Shown: positions 50,292 through 60,740, counted from the stretch's first letter. The stretch: 64,000 nt of DNA from an uncultured Flavobacteriales bacterium (GCA_937901255.1 CALCHN010000060.1:7914-71913); one strand, 5' to 3'. Translations and numbers: made by a program. Notes: generated from the letters alone by a model not told the origin.

Positions 50292-51600
50292 TACTGCTGT
50301 TTTGTTTTTTGTTTGCTTATGTATTAGCAGTATTGCTTTTGCTCAAACCACTACCAACTCTCCATATTCTAAGTATGGAGTGGGAGTTATTCGTCCACAA
50401 AGTTTTTCTCAAAATTTTGCTATGGGTGGAACAGCTATCGGACTTCGTTCAAATTTGAATATAAATTCTAAAAATCCAGCTTCTTATTCAGATTTAATTG
50501 TAACCACTTTTGAGTTTAATTTCATCAACAATTCCCTTTGGTTATCTGATGGAAATCAATCTCAATATAAAACCAATCCTTATGTTGCTTCATTAGCACT
50601 GGCTTTTCCAGTTATTCAAAAAACTTGGGGAATGAGTTTTGGATTGATGCCTGTGACCAGTATCGGTTATAATTATACCAACAATTATACGGATGATAAT
50701 GTAGGAAGTGTTACAGAAATTAGAATAGGAGAAGGTGGGTTAAATAAATTTTATTTCGGAAATGGATTTAACGTTAAGTTAGATTCTAGCTCAAATCTTG
50801 CTTTTGGAGCTAATGCAAATTTTTATTTTGGAAGATCAGAATTTGATAGCAAAACCATTTTTGGAAATTTATCTCAAGGTTTAAATATATGGGATTTAAA
50901 TGAATCAACTACTTCAGATTTTTCTTTCGATTTTGGAACGCAATACCAAAAGAATTTTAGCAGATACGATTCTACTACTTCAGCAAAAGAAACTTATGTT
51001 TTAATTGTTGGAGCAACTGTGGGATTGGCTAGAGAATTAAATACGAAACAAAACAGAATAGTGAGAAGTTTTACTGGTTCCTCAGATTTTGGAACAATTA
51101 AAGACACCATTCTAGAAACAAATAACAGTAAGCAAAGTATTGATATGCCTTTAGAATACGGGGTAGGATTCTCTTTCGAAAAGAAAAACAAATGGATTAT
51201 TGCAGTTGATTATAATATTGCCGATTGGACAACTATTGCATCTACCAACCCATTATATAGTTACAATAAAGTGCAAAGTTTGTCAGCTGGTTTTCAAATT
51301 ACTCCAAAATACGATGATTATGTAGGAAGTTACTTTAAAAGAATAGCTTATAGGTTTGGGGTTAGGTACTCAAATTCATATTTTTCCATTAATGACAATC
51401 AATTAAATGAATACGGCATAACTTTTGGAACAGGTTTACCACTAAGAAGAACAGGAACATCAGCACCAACGCTAAACCTAGGAATAGAATACGGAAAAAG
51501 AGGACAAGCTACTGATGGACTTATTCAAGAAACCTTTATTAACTTTAATGTTGGCATAATTATTAATGATAAATGGTTCATAAAACGAAAGTATAATTAA
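50278..51600 (+). CDS. Outer-membrane beta-barrel protein
   Basis: 440 residues with a signal peptide (to ...SSIAFAQ), the motif NSPYSKYGVGVIRPQSFSQNFAMGGTAIG (in parts: SPYSKYGVG and AMGGTAIGLR) and repeated amphipathic strands as in FadL-like or PorP/SprF-like barrels. The C-terminus is FIKRKYN. In Bacteroidota a barrel of this kind commonly follows coaX and precedes a TPR gene and lptC; a role in envelope transport is suggested by context only. Confidence 0.75.
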   Translation: MIKISTAVLFFVCLCISSIAFAQTTTNSPYSKYGVGVIRPQSFSQNFAMGGTAIGLRSNLNINSKNPASYSDLIVTTFEFNFINNSLWLSDGNQSQYKTNPYVASLALAFPVIQKTWGMSFGLMPVTSIGYNYTNNYTDDNVGSVTEIRIGEGGLNKFYFGNGFNVKLDSSSNLAFGANANFYFGRSEFDSKTIFGNLSQGLNIWDLNESTTSDFSFDFGTQYQKNFSRYDSTTSAKETYVLIVGATVGLARELNTKQNRIVRSFTGSSDFGTIKDTILETNNSKQSIDMPLEYGVGFSFEKKNKWIIAVDYNIADWTTIASTNPLYSYNKVQSLSAGFQITPKYDDYVGSYFKRIAYRFGVRYSNSYFSINDNQLNEYGITFGTGLPLRRTGTSAPTLNLGIEYGKRGQATDGLIQETFINFNVGIIINDKWFIKRKYN

Positions 51601-51625
51601 AATGATAACAATAAAAACAAACAAA

Positions 51626-52903
51626 ATGAAAAAAATAGCAACAATACTACTAGGAATTTTAATTGCCTATAATGTAAATGCTCAAGGTAAATATGGTGCA
51701 ACTCCTGAAGACAGTGTTACTTGCATCAATAACTTAATTTATAAAGATTATTTAAAATCTGACCCTAAATTGGCTTTAAGCATGTGGAAAGTAGCTTACA
51801 AAGTTTGTCCAGGCTCACAAAAATCATTGTATATTAATGGAGCTTCCATGTACAAAAGTTTAGCTGATAAAGAAAAAGATGAAGCTAAAAAAGAAGCTTA
51901 TTTGGATACCATGTTTGCTATTTACGACCAACGTATTGAGTATTTTGGACAAAAAGGATTAGTAAGAGGATATCAAGGTCAAATGATGTTAGTTTATAGG
52001 ACTCAAGAATATGAAAAAACTTTTGATTATCTAAATGAATCTATAGAGTTATTAGGAGCTAAAGCTCAAGCAGGAACAATGGTAGCTTTAATGTATGCTG
52101 CTGCCAACAAAGAAAAAAATGAATTAATGACCAAAGCTGAATTGGTAGAGTTGTATGGAAAATTAATGGATTTAGCTGGTAGTAATACAGATGAAGGTTA
52201 TAGAGATGCAGAAGAAAAAATTAATGCTGTTGCTGCTCCTTATTTAGATTGTGAAGTTTTAGTTCCATTAGCTGAAAAAGGATTTGAAGCAAATAAAACC
52301 AACAAAGATTGGTTGAAAAGAATGCTTTATTTATTAAAGAAAAAGAAATGTTATAGTGCAGATATTTTCGTATCAGTAGCATTAGAACTCTTCAAGTTAG
52401 AACCATCTGCCTCTGGAGCTGATGCAATAGGAAGAAAATTCTGGAAAGATGGTGAATACACAAAAGCTATTGAAATGTTCCAAAAAGCACTTGACATGTC
52501 TGAATCTGATGATGAAAAAGCAGACTTTTATTTAAGTATTGCAGAAACTTATTTATCTAAAGGAGATAATGCTTCTGCAAAAAGCTATGCCTTAAAAGCA
52601 ATAGGAGCTAGAGCAAACTGGGGAGAACCTTATATTTTAATTGGAGATGCTTACTTATACGGAGCTGCCTCATGTGATGATGGTAAATTAGGTAAGTTCG
52701 GTGCTTATTGGGCTGCTTACGATAAGTATCAAAAAGCAAAAAGTGTTGATGGTGAAGCTGCTGCTGAAGCAAACAAAAAAATGGCAGCCGTTTCAGCTCG
52801 TTTCCCTGAAACAAAAGATGTGTTTTTTCATGGTATGAAAAATGGAGATGCTTACAAAGTGGAATGTTGGATTAATGAAAACACAACTGTTAAAACCAAA
52901 TAA
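51626..52903 (+). CDS. Exported TPR protein
   Basis: 425 residues from ATG 51626 (MKKIATILLGILIAYNVNAQ is a good signal peptide; an ATG eight codons earlier gives a poor one). TPR units are clearest at about 265-350: AIGRKFWKDGEYTKAIEMFQKALDMSESDDEKADFYLSIAETYLSKGDNASAKSYALKAI. A soluble periplasmic scaffold is likely. It lies between the barrel and lptC genes, with a 25-base gap and a 6-base gap respectively. Confidence 0.85.
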   Translation: MKKIATILLGILIAYNVNAQGKYGATPEDSVTCINNLIYKDYLKSDPKLALSMWKVAYKVCPGSQKSLYINGASMYKSLADKEKDEAKKEAYLDTMFAIYDQRIEYFGQKGLVRGYQGQMMLVYRTQEYEKTFDYLNESIELLGAKAQAGTMVALMYAAANKEKNELMTKAELVELYGKLMDLAGSNTDEGYRDAEEKINAVAAPYLDCEVLVPLAEKGFEANKTNKDWLKRMLYLLKKKKCYSADIFVSVALELFKLEPSASGADAIGRKFWKDGEYTKAIEMFQKALDMSESDDEKADFYLSIAETYLSKGDNASAKSYALKAIGARANWGEPYILIGDAYLYGAASCDDGKLGKFGAYWAAYDKYQKAKSVDGEAAAEANKKMAAVSARFPETKDVFFHGMKNGDAYKVECWINENTTVKTK

Positions 52904-52909
52904 GTACCA

Positions 52910-53491
52910 TTGAAACTGCGTTTTCATAATAGAATAATAATCCCGTTGCTTTTTAGCATCGGGATTATTTGTTTTGGGTGCGAAAATGATTTGAAAGTAG
53001 TTGAAGAATTAACTCAAAAAGAAACATTACCATTAAAAAAAGGTAAAAATGTTCAACTGATTTATTCTGAGAAAGCTGCGGTAAAAATTAAAGTGTCGGC
53101 TCCTAAAATGGAAGAATATGCTTCAGAAAATCCTTATTTGGAAATGAGTGAAGGAATTGAAGTCATTTTTTTTGATTCATTGAAACAAGTAAATACAACC
53201 CTTACTTCCAACTATGCTATTCACCGTATTAATGAAAATATTATGGAAGCCAAAAATGATGTAGTGGTGGTAAATGAAAAAGGTGAAAAATTAAATACAG
53301 AGCATTTAGTTTGGAAGCAAGATTCAGCAAAGATTTATTCTGATGAATTTGTAAAAATTACTACTGAAGACGAAATATTAATGGGAGAAGGCTTTGAAGC
53401 CAATGAAGACTTTACCAAATGGAAAATTAATAAGATTAAAGGAACTATCTTGCTAAAAGAAAATAAAGACTCAACTACTGTTAATCCTTAA
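52910..53491 (+). CDS. lptC: LPS export protein LptC
   Basis: 193 residues with a lipobox-like N-terminus (IGIICFGCEND), so it may be lipid-anchored rather than a membrane helix as in E. coli. The OstA/LptC-type repeat strands are visible: GKNVQLIYSEKAAVKIKVSAPKMEEYASENPYLEMSEGIEVIFFDS (first part) and LNTEHLVWKQDSAKIYSDEFVKITTEDEILMGEGFEAN (second). It links LptB2FG to LptA in lipopolysaccharide transport. Start TTG at 52910, no ATG nearby upstream in frame. Confidence 0.85.
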   Translation: MKLRFHNRIIIPLLFSIGIICFGCENDLKVVEELTQKETLPLKKGKNVQLIYSEKAAVKIKVSAPKMEEYASENPYLEMSEGIEVIFFDSLKQVNTTLTSNYAIHRINENIMEAKNDVVVVNEKGEKLNTEHLVWKQDSAKIYSDEFVKITTEDEILMGEGFEANEDFTKWKINKIKGTILLKENKDSTTVNP

Positions 53492-53495
53492 TTTT

Positions 53496-53515
53496 GGATT
53501 AGAAATTAGAAATTA
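53496..53515 (+). repeat. Heptamer array GAAATTA after lptC
   Basis: Two full 7-bp units plus a partial GGATTA, five bases after the lptC stop. Confidence 0.75.
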
Positions 53516-53550
53516 TTTAATAATTAACTATGTAATGGCTTTGAGCGACA

Positions 53551-53585
53551 GGACTCCCTCCCCTTTGGGGAGGTTAGGTGGGGCT
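53551..53585 (+). repeat. Dispersed repeat A, copy 9
   Basis: CTCCCTCCCCTTTGGGGAGG then GGTGGGGCT (TTTG-type loop), 20 bases before the next ATG. Confidence 0.75.
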
Positions 53586-53605
53586 ATAACCAATAACAAT
53601 ATAAC

Positions 53606-53791
53606 ATGAACAAAGTAATAAGATTTTTAGAATTAATGTGGCTAGTAATTGCTATAATTAGTGGTGTAATAGGGATATATCATCTTTTTTTTACAGCTAC
53701 AGAAGATGCACTTTTCTTCTTCATGCTTACAGTTTTAGCGATATTTTTATATTTTATAAGAAGAAGACAAAGACGAAAAATGGGACAATAA
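53606..53791 (+). CDS. Small two-helix membrane protein
   Basis: 61 residues: two membrane helices (about 8-28 and 35-52) with a very basic tail (FIRRRQRRKMGQ). Such a short protein sits between lptC and a CNNM-type gene in several Bacteroidota, which supports it being real. The function is unknown. Confidence 0.8.
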   Translation: MNKVIRFLELMWLVIAIISGVIGIYHLFFTATEDALFFFMLTVLAIFLYFIRRRQRRKMGQ

Positions 53792-53829
53792 TTTTTTATA
53801 ACTTTACACCAACATATTTAAACAACTAA

Positions 53830-55098
53830 ATGCCCTCGTCAGACATTATTTTTATCCTTATCGCCATGCTGTTTTCAGCACTGTTTTCCGGAATGGAAAT
53901 AGCTTTTGTTACCGCTAACCGACTTAAAATTGAACTGAGCAGTAAAAAAGGCGTCTTCTCAGGAAAAATTCTTTCTTTTTTCTTAAAAAAACCTGCTAAA
54001 TTTATTAGTGCCATGCTTATTGGAAACAATATTGCATTGGTAATTTACAGTATTTTAATGGCAAAGTTATTAGAGCCAATTATCTACGAAAAAATAACAG
54101 GAAACGATTTGTTTGTATTGCTTATTCAAACCATTATCTCAACCATATTAATACTTTTCTTTTCTGAGTTTTTACCTAAATCGCTTTTAAGGATAAATCC
54201 TAATAAAGCATTAACCATTGCCGCAATTCCATTGCAAATTGTATATGTAGTACTTTATCCATTTACTTTGTTAGTGTTGGGTGTTTCTAACTTAATTCTT
54301 AAACTTTTTAGAGTAGATACATCAGAAAGCGACATGGCATTTACTAAAATTGATTTAGAACATTTTATGACCAACATTCAGCAGAAAAAAGAAGAGGGGG
54401 AAGATGTAGATAATGAAATTCAAATTTTTAAAAATGCCTTAGATTTTTCTAGCGTTAAAGCTCGAGATTGTATGGTTCCCCGAACCGATTTGGTAGCAAT
54501 GGATATTGAAATTCCATTGGCAACCATTAGAGATAAATTTATAGAAACAGGCTTATCCAAAATATTAATTTATAGAGATTCTATTGATAATATTATCGGA
54601 TATATTCACTCTAAAGAGTTGTTTAAAAAACCTAAAACGGTAAAATCTATATTGTTGCCTATATCAATTATTCCTGAATCTATGCCTGCCAACCAAATTT
54701 TGCAGGAATTTATAACATTAAGAAAGAGTGTAGCAGTTGTGGTAGATGAGTTTGGAGGAACATCAGGAATTATTACTACCGAAGATATTATTGAAGAAAT
54801 TTTTGGTGATATTGAAGATGAACATGATAATGAAGAACTTACAGAGATTAAAATAGATGAAGATTTATATCAATTTTCGGCAAGATTGGAAATTGACTAT
54901 ATTAACGAAAAATATATGCTCGATTTACCTGAATCTGATGATTACGAAACATTGGCAGGCTTAATCATTTCCATAGATGAATCTATTCCTGAAAAAGATG
55001 AAATTATTAGACATAATGGCTTTGAAATTAAAATTGATAAAGTAAGTAACAATAAAATTGATTTGGTAACTATCCGTATTACAGATAATGACGAATAA
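53830..55098 (+). CDS. CNNM/CorC-type hemolysin-family membrane protein (GldE-like)
   Basis: 422 residues: DUF21/CNNM membrane domain with four helices (SALFSGMEIAFV, LIGNNIALVIYSIL, EFLPKSLLRINP), two CBS domains (about 195-315, DCMVPRTDLVAMDI...VVVDEFGGTSGIITTEDIIEEIFGDI) and a CorC/HlyC C-terminal domain (about 335-415). Related proteins affect Mg2+ transport; in gliding Bacteroidota a homologue is named GldE, but nothing here shows motility. It starts at ATG 53830, 39 bases after the small membrane gene. Confidence 0.9.
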   Translation: MPSSDIIFILIAMLFSALFSGMEIAFVTANRLKIELSSKKGVFSGKILSFFLKKPAKFISAMLIGNNIALVIYSILMAKLLEPIIYEKITGNDLFVLLIQTIISTILILFFSEFLPKSLLRINPNKALTIAAIPLQIVYVVLYPFTLLVLGVSNLILKLFRVDTSESDMAFTKIDLEHFMTNIQQKKEEGEDVDNEIQIFKNALDFSSVKARDCMVPRTDLVAMDIEIPLATIRDKFIETGLSKILIYRDSIDNIIGYIHSKELFKKPKTVKSILLPISIIPESMPANQILQEFITLRKSVAVVVDEFGGTSGIITTEDIIEEIFGDIEDEHDNEELTEIKIDEDLYQFSARLEIDYINEKYMLDLPESDDYETLAGLIISIDESIPEKDEIIRHNGFEIKIDKVSNNKIDLVTIRITDNDE

Positions 55099-55120
55099 AA
55101 TTTTATTCTAAAGATTAATA

Positions 55121-58100
55121 ATGAGATTCTTACTAGGACTATCGTTTTTATTAATAGTTGCTGAGCTTGCTGCACAGCCAGATACGAATTATTTTCAGCA
55201 AAAAGTTGATTACGAAATTCATGTAACATTAAATGATGAATTACATCAACTCGATGGGGAAGAAACCATTATCTATAAAAACAATTCTAAAAAAACACTT
55301 AATTACATTTATTTTCATTTGTGGCCCAACGCCTATAAAAATTACAAAACAGCATTATCGCAACAACAATTAGAAGAAGGTAGTACGCAACTGTATTTTG
55401 CTCATGATAAACACTTAGGTTTTATTGACGGGTTAGAATTTAAAGTAAATGATGAGTTAGCCATTTGGACCATTACCGAAGAAAATGAAGATGTTGCTAT
55501 CGTTTATTTACCCGAACCTCTTTTACCTGGAGAATCTGTAGAAATTTACACGCCTTTTAGTGTAAAATTACCTTTGGGAGTTTTCTCACGACTTGGACAC
55601 ATGGAGCAATCTTACCAAATTACACAATGGTATCCTAAACCTGCTGTTTATGATCAAAATGGCTGGCATCAAATGCCTTATTTAAATCAAGGAGAGTTTT
55701 ATTCAGAATACGGGACTTTTGATGTACACATTACACTTCCTAAAAACTACCGAGTAGGTGCTACTGGCGATTTGGTGAATGGAGAACAAGAACAACAATG
55801 GCTAGATAGTATTGCGACTTATACAGCAACACTTTCTGCTGATGATTTTGATGATGATTTATCTTTTCCAGCATCTTCTTCTGAAACAAAAACACTTCAT
55901 TATCATCAAGAAAATGTACACGATTTTGCTTGGTTTGCCGATAAACGTTACCATGTTCTAAAAGGTGAAGTGGAATTGCCTCACACCAAAAGAAAAGTAA
56001 CTACTTGGGCAATGTTCACCAATAACGAAGCAGATTTATGGCTCAAAAGTATTGAATACTTAAATGATGCTACCTATTATTATTCTTTGTGGAATGGAGA
56101 TTACCCTTACAACCATGTTACTGCCGTAGATGGTGCTTTAAGTGCAGGTGCCGGAATGGAATATCCAAATATTACTGTTATTGGCGAATCCGGAAATGAT
56201 TTTTCTTTGGAGCAAGTGATTATGCACGAAGTAGGGCACAATTGGTTTTATGGTATATTAGGAACAAACGAACGCTTACACCCATGGATGGATGAAGGAA
56301 TCAACTCGTTTAATGAATTGCGTTACGTTAAAACGAAATACCCTGATAGGAAGCTGGTAGGAGAAATCAACGAGAAAAATGAAAAAGCCCTAAAATGGTT
56401 CGATTTACATCATCATGATTATCAACATCAATATGAATTAATGTATTTGTTTAGTGCTAAAAGAAACAAAGACCAGCCTATAGAATTACATGCAGCCGAA
56501 TATACGCCTTTTAATTATGGAGGTATAGTTTACAGTAAAACTGCTGTTGTGTTCAATTATTTATTTGATTATTTGGGAGAGGAAAAATTTGATAAATGTA
56601 TGCAGCGATATTATCGTGAATGGCAGTTTAAGCATCCACAACCAAATGATTTGAGAAAAATTTTTGAAGAAGAAACAGGCGAAAATCTCGATTGGTTTTT
56701 TGATGACATGATAAAAACCACTCAACCCATTGATTATAAAATTACTAAAGCTAAGACAGATACCTTAGGAAACCCCTTTTTGAAAATTAAAAACAAGGGA
56801 AATATAAATGGGCCGTTTTCTATTTCCGGAATAAAAGACGGTAAAATTGTAACCACACAATGGTATGAGCCTATCGCTAAAAAAGCACTTGTTCCTTTTA
56901 AAAAAGGTGATTACGACACCTATAAAATTGATGCTGAAAAAAATATTCCCGAAATCAACAGACAAAATAATACACTAAAGAGCAGTGGATTGTTTAAAAC
57001 CATGGAACCTTTTCGCTTACAGTTGTTAGGAAGCATAGAAAACCCCAACAAAACACAGTTATTTTTTACACCCATTGCCGGTTGGAATTATAACGATAAA
57101 TTTATGATGGGCATGGCGTTCTATAATTCGCTAATTCCCTCCAAAAAATTGGAATACGTAATAGCTCCGCTTTATTCTATTTATACTAAAGAATTAAATG
57201 GCTATGCTTCCGCTTTTTATCATATCATGCCTAATGCCTTTATACAAGATATGGCAGTTGGTGCCAGTGGAAAATCTTTTACTTATCTTAATTATGGTGA
57301 ACAACAATTGAAGTACTACAAACTAAATCCTCGAGTGGAGATTGATTTTAAGAAAAAACGTGCACGTCAATTTACAAGTACATTTTTTAGTTATGAGTTT
57401 GTAAATATTTTTGAAGAAAAAACCGATTTCTCTAAAAGAGATGAAAACGGTAAAGTACTTTATGAAGATACCGTGAATTACTTTTACATCAATAATATTA
57501 GAGGCGGAATAAGAAGCAAGCATCCCATTAATCCATTTTCTTTGGTAGGAAATGTTCAGCAACATAAAGATTTTGTAAAATTGAATGTAGAAGCCAACTA
57601 CTCTTTTGCTTATAAAAAACACGGTACGGGCTTACATTTTAGGTTTTTTGTCGGAAGGTTTTTGTATAATAGAGATGAACAATTAAACAGTAGATTCAAC
57701 TACAATTTCTACGGAATGGAAGCTTCAGATTACATGTACAATGAATTGTTTGTTGGCAGATATAGCCGAGGAACCAGATTTCATCAGCAAATAGCCGTTT
57801 TAGATGGCGGGTTTAGAAACCCGGTTTTCCCAGAAAGTGAAGGAACGCCTATGTCAGCCAATAAATGGATGAACACAGTAAATATTGAGAGTAGTTTGTT
57901 TACTCGTCATTTAAGCCTTTATGCCGATGTTGGAATAGCTGCCACCATAGGAAGAGATTTTAGGGGGAATGAAATAGATCAAGTTTCTGATTTTGCCTAC
58001 AATTTTGGGATAGCGGTAAATGTTATACCCAATTTCTTTGAGTTTTATTTCCCAATAACATCCTCAAGCGAATTAAATAATTTTAAATACTATGAAAAGG

Positions 58101-58168
58101 TTCGATTTGTATTGCAATTAAATATGCTCGATCCATTTCATTTTTTAAGAAAATTTGAGTTGCAATAA
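55121..58168 (+). CDS. M1-family zinc metallopeptidase (large, with C-terminal barrel-like domain)
   Basis: 1015 residues. Signal peptide (to ...AELAAQPD), an M1 N-terminal beta domain, AGAGMEYPN (GAMEN-type), the zinc site HEVGH at 369-373 with the third ligand Glu392 in MDEGINSF (H-x18-E), and a catalytic helical part to about residue 550. The last about 350 residues (PFRLQLLGSIENPNKTQLFFTP onward) are rich in aromatic strands and end in LRKFELQ, like an outer-membrane barrel, so the enzyme may be outer-membrane anchored. About twice the usual length of M1 catalytic domains. Confidence 0.9.
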   Translation: MRFLLGLSFLLIVAELAAQPDTNYFQQKVDYEIHVTLNDELHQLDGEETIIYKNNSKKTLNYIYFHLWPNAYKNYKTALSQQQLEEGSTQLYFAHDKHLGFIDGLEFKVNDELAIWTITEENEDVAIVYLPEPLLPGESVEIYTPFSVKLPLGVFSRLGHMEQSYQITQWYPKPAVYDQNGWHQMPYLNQGEFYSEYGTFDVHITLPKNYRVGATGDLVNGEQEQQWLDSIATYTATLSADDFDDDLSFPASSSETKTLHYHQENVHDFAWFADKRYHVLKGEVELPHTKRKVTTWAMFTNNEADLWLKSIEYLNDATYYYSLWNGDYPYNHVTAVDGALSAGAGMEYPNITVIGESGNDFSLEQVIMHEVGHNWFYGILGTNERLHPWMDEGINSFNELRYVKTKYPDRKLVGEINEKNEKALKWFDLHHHDYQHQYELMYLFSAKRNKDQPIELHAAEYTPFNYGGIVYSKTAVVFNYLFDYLGEEKFDKCMQRYYREWQFKHPQPNDLRKIFEEETGENLDWFFDDMIKTTQPIDYKITKAKTDTLGNPFLKIKNKGNINGPFSISGIKDGKIVTTQWYEPIAKKALVPFKKGDYDTYKIDAEKNIPEINRQNNTLKSSGLFKTMEPFRLQLLGSIENPNKTQLFFTPIAGWNYNDKFMMGMAFYNSLIPSKKLEYVIAPLYSIYTKELNGYASAFYHIMPNAFIQDMAVGASGKSFTYLNYGEQQLKYYKLNPRVEIDFKKKRARQFTSTFFSYEFVNIFEEKTDFSKRDENGKVLYEDTVNYFYINNIRGGIRSKHPINPFSLVGNVQQHKDFVKLNVEANYSFAYKKHGTGLHFRFFVGRFLYNRDEQLNSRFNYNFYGMEASDYMYNELFVGRYSRGTRFHQQIAVLDGGFRNPVFPESEGTPMSANKWMNTVNIESSLFTRHLSLYADVGIAATIGRDFRGNEIDQVSDFAYNFGIAVNVIPNFFEFYFPITSSSELNNFKYYEKVRFVLQLNMLDPFHFLRKFELQ

Positions 58169-58240
58169 CGTTAGTTAATTATGCCATTATAACCATGTAG
58201 TGTTTCCATTTATTTTTTCTTTTTATTTTGACTCACCCCC

Positions 58241-58300
58241 AAGTTATCTTACGATAACTTCTCCCCCTCTCATTAAAGAGAGGGGGCAGGGGGGAGAGTT
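58241..58300 (+). repeat. Hairpins in the gap after the M1 peptidase
   Basis: AAGTTATC - TTAC - GATAACTT (58241-58260) and CCCCCTCTC ... GAGAGGGGG (58263-58287) with a GGGGGG end related to repeat A. The gap 58169-58397 shows no gene. Confidence 0.6.
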
Positions 58301-58397
58301 GAGAAAAAGTTGAGTGGATAGCTACTATATGGCTAAACCAATTGTTGTTACAAACTTGAAAAGATGAACTAGAAAAACTTATCTTTACGCCTCAAAA

Positions 58398-59159
58398 ATG
58401 AGTACATCCACCAAAATATACTTTGCTTCTGATTTTCATTTAGGAGCTCCCAATCACGAAGAAAGTAAGAAACGTGAAGCTAGGATAGTAAGTTGGTTGG
58501 AGGAAGTAAAAAAAGATGCTTCAGAAATTTATTTGTTGGGTGATATTTTTGATTTTTGGTTTGAATATAAAACCGTAATTCCTAAAGGCTTTGTTCGGTT
58601 ACAAGGGAAAATTGCTGAAATTACAGATAGCGGTATTCCTGTTCATGTTTTTACGGGCAATCACGACATGTGGATTTTTGATTATTTGCCACAAGAATTA
58701 GGTGTAAAACTTTACAGAGAACCTATTGTTAGAACATATAACGGTAAGAAATTTCTCATTGGTCATGGAGATGGACTTGGACCGGGAGATACTCAATACA
58801 AAATGCTAAAAGCAGTTTTTGCCAGTAAAGTTTGTCAGTGGTTGTTTGCACGTATTCATCCTAATTTAGGTATAGGTATTGCCAATGCGTGGAGCAGAAA
58901 AAGCCGAAGAAATAACATTACCTACGATGAAAAATTTGAAGGCAAAGAAAATGAGTTGCTCTATCACTTTTGTAAAGAATACCTAACAAAAGAACACATC
59001 GATTATTTTGTTTTCGGACATCGTCATTTGCCATTAGAAATCCCAATTAGTGATAATTCTATTTACTTTAACTTAGGGGAATGGATAAAATACAATACCT
59101 ATGCAGTTTTTGATGGTAATAAATTGGAATTGAAAAAGTTTGAAATCAAAAAATCATAA
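58398..59159 (+). CDS. lpxH: UDP-2,3-diacylglucosamine pyrophosphatase (LpxH-like)
   Basis: 253 residues, calcineurin-like metallophosphatase. Motifs: IYFASDFHLGAPN, YLLGDIFDFWFEYK, VFTGNHDMWIFDYL, FLIGHGDGLGPGD and FVFGHRHLPLEI. LpxH makes lipid X in lipid A synthesis on the inner face of the inner membrane, consistent with the LPS-related genes nearby. The ATG at 58398 is preceded by an unrelated AT-rich leader. Confidence 0.88.
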   Translation: MSTSTKIYFASDFHLGAPNHEESKKREARIVSWLEEVKKDASEIYLLGDIFDFWFEYKTVIPKGFVRLQGKIAEITDSGIPVHVFTGNHDMWIFDYLPQELGVKLYREPIVRTYNGKKFLIGHGDGLGPGDTQYKMLKAVFASKVCQWLFARIHPNLGIGIANAWSRKSRRNNITYDEKFEGKENELLYHFCKEYLTKEHIDYFVFGHRHLPLEIPISDNSIYFNLGEWIKYNTYAVFDGNKLELKKFEIKKS

Positions 59160-59242
59160 AACAATGTAACTTTTTTGGTCTCTAAAAGGTAAAAAATAGC
59201 CCATTTTATTTTTACAGTAACCTAATAAATGATACAAAACAC

Positions 59243-59250
59243 TATATTTG
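59243..59250 (+). promoter_or_regulatory. TAnnTTTG box before the T9SS protein
   Basis: TATATTTG, 29 bases before the ATG at 59280. Confidence 0.5.
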
Positions 59251-59279
59251 TTAAAAAGAACTCTACCAACTAAAAATCC

Positions 59280-60656
59280 ATGAAAAGTTTTTTACTAAAA
59301 TTTTCAGTTTTGCTGCACATGCTAACTATAGTTAGTACTTTAGGTTGGGCTCAATCGAATGTAACTCGTATTTATACCGATCATAATGGATTTTTCACCA
59401 GTAGTACTGCCAGCCCACAAGTAGCTGATGTAGCAACTCACCACCTTTTGGCGTTTGAAAGTGGAGGTACAATTTGGTCTACAGGTGTGAGTGATGCTAC
59501 ATTAACAGCTAATGCCGTAACATTTACACCACAAGTATTTCAGGCAATGCCGGCAACGGTTAATAGTAATAACCCAAGTGCACTTATAGGAATTGGAAGA
59601 CAATTAGGTGGTTTTAGTGGAAGCAATGGTTGTGCTCCACCTGTTGTTCCCCCTAGTGGAAATAATGTTTCTGCTTACTTAACTGATGGCTTAAATGGCT
59701 TAGATTTATCAACGGCAATATTTAACATTGGTGGAAATATTCAATATACTGTTGCAGGCATAGATGCTAGCTCTATAGGTGATGGCATTCCGGATATCAT
59801 TATTACACAAGCGGGTGATGTAAATGGCTCCTTGCTCGATCAATTTTTGTTTTTAGATTCATCCAACAATCTTGTTGGTAGCCAGATTGCTGTAAACTTT
59901 AATGGTGTATCATCTGTTGCTCAACCAACATGGAAATTTTATTCTGTACCAGGATTAGCTTGTGGTGGTTCAGGAGCTGATGTCAGAAATTTAAGATTAT
60001 TAGCTTTTGATTTTGCTGATTTAGGAATAACTGCAGGAAATTATGCTTCGGTAACACAGTTTCAGCATCAGTTAACGCCAAATACGGATGTTGCTTTTGT
60101 TGCCTACAACCAAAACTCCATTGAAATTTTACCGATTACTTTAATTGATTTTGATGCAACTCTTAATGATGATGCGGTTGAATTAACATGGGAAACCTCT
60201 TCAGAAATAAATAACGAATATTTTACCATAGAAAGAAGTTCAAATGCTAGCGATTGGGAGGAAATTCACCAACAAGCTGGTGCTGGAAACTCATTGGATA
60301 TTCGCTATTACCAAGCTATTGATTACCATCCGTTGAAAGGAACATCCTATTATCGTTTAAAACAAACCGACTTTGATGGAGAAAGCACCTATTCGCATAT
60401 TGTGCCTATCAATTATAGCAATAGTTATTTCTCTATTTACCCCAATCCAGCAGACGGCTATGTAACTATTCAGTTAGATAACATTCCTAATAGTTTGGTG
60501 GTAAAGGTTAAAGATGTATTGGGAAAAACCTTGTTAGAGCAAAAAGCAAACTCCACGAACACCTTAATTAACGTTAGCTCATTACCAAAAGGAATTTACT
60601 ATGTTGAATTAGTAAATGATAGCTATAAATACGCTAAGAAATTGGTGGTTCAATAG
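59280..60656 (+). CDS. T9SS-secreted protein of unknown function
   Basis: 458 residues: signal peptide (to ...TLGWAQSN), a beta-rich region of about 270 residues with no recognised domain, an FN3/TLD-like segment (ILPITLIDFDATLNDDAVELTWETSSEINNEYFTIERS, in parts) and a type A sorting tail (FSIYPNPADGYVTIQL...LPKGIYYVELV). The C-terminal half is organised like the protein at 31419-32897. The low charge and repeated NNNP/SSG stretches suggest a surface adhesin. Confidence 0.8.
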   Translation: MKSFLLKFSVLLHMLTIVSTLGWAQSNVTRIYTDHNGFFTSSTASPQVADVATHHLLAFESGGTIWSTGVSDATLTANAVTFTPQVFQAMPATVNSNNPSALIGIGRQLGGFSGSNGCAPPVVPPSGNNVSAYLTDGLNGLDLSTAIFNIGGNIQYTVAGIDASSIGDGIPDIIITQAGDVNGSLLDQFLFLDSSNNLVGSQIAVNFNGVSSVAQPTWKFYSVPGLACGGSGADVRNLRLLAFDFADLGITAGNYASVTQFQHQLTPNTDVAFVAYNQNSIEILPITLIDFDATLNDDAVELTWETSSEINNEYFTIERSSNASDWEEIHQQAGAGNSLDIRYYQAIDYHPLKGTSYYRLKQTDFDGESTYSHIVPINYSNSYFSIYPNPADGYVTIQLDNIPNSLVVKVKDVLGKTLLEQKANSTNTLINVSSLPKGIYYVELVNDSYKYAKKLVVQ

Positions 60657-60740
60657 CTAGTTGATGAGGTTAAGGGTTTATGAGTTTAGAGATTGGATAT
60701 GTGCAGAGGATTTAGGGGGTGTGTTATATCTCCAATAAAA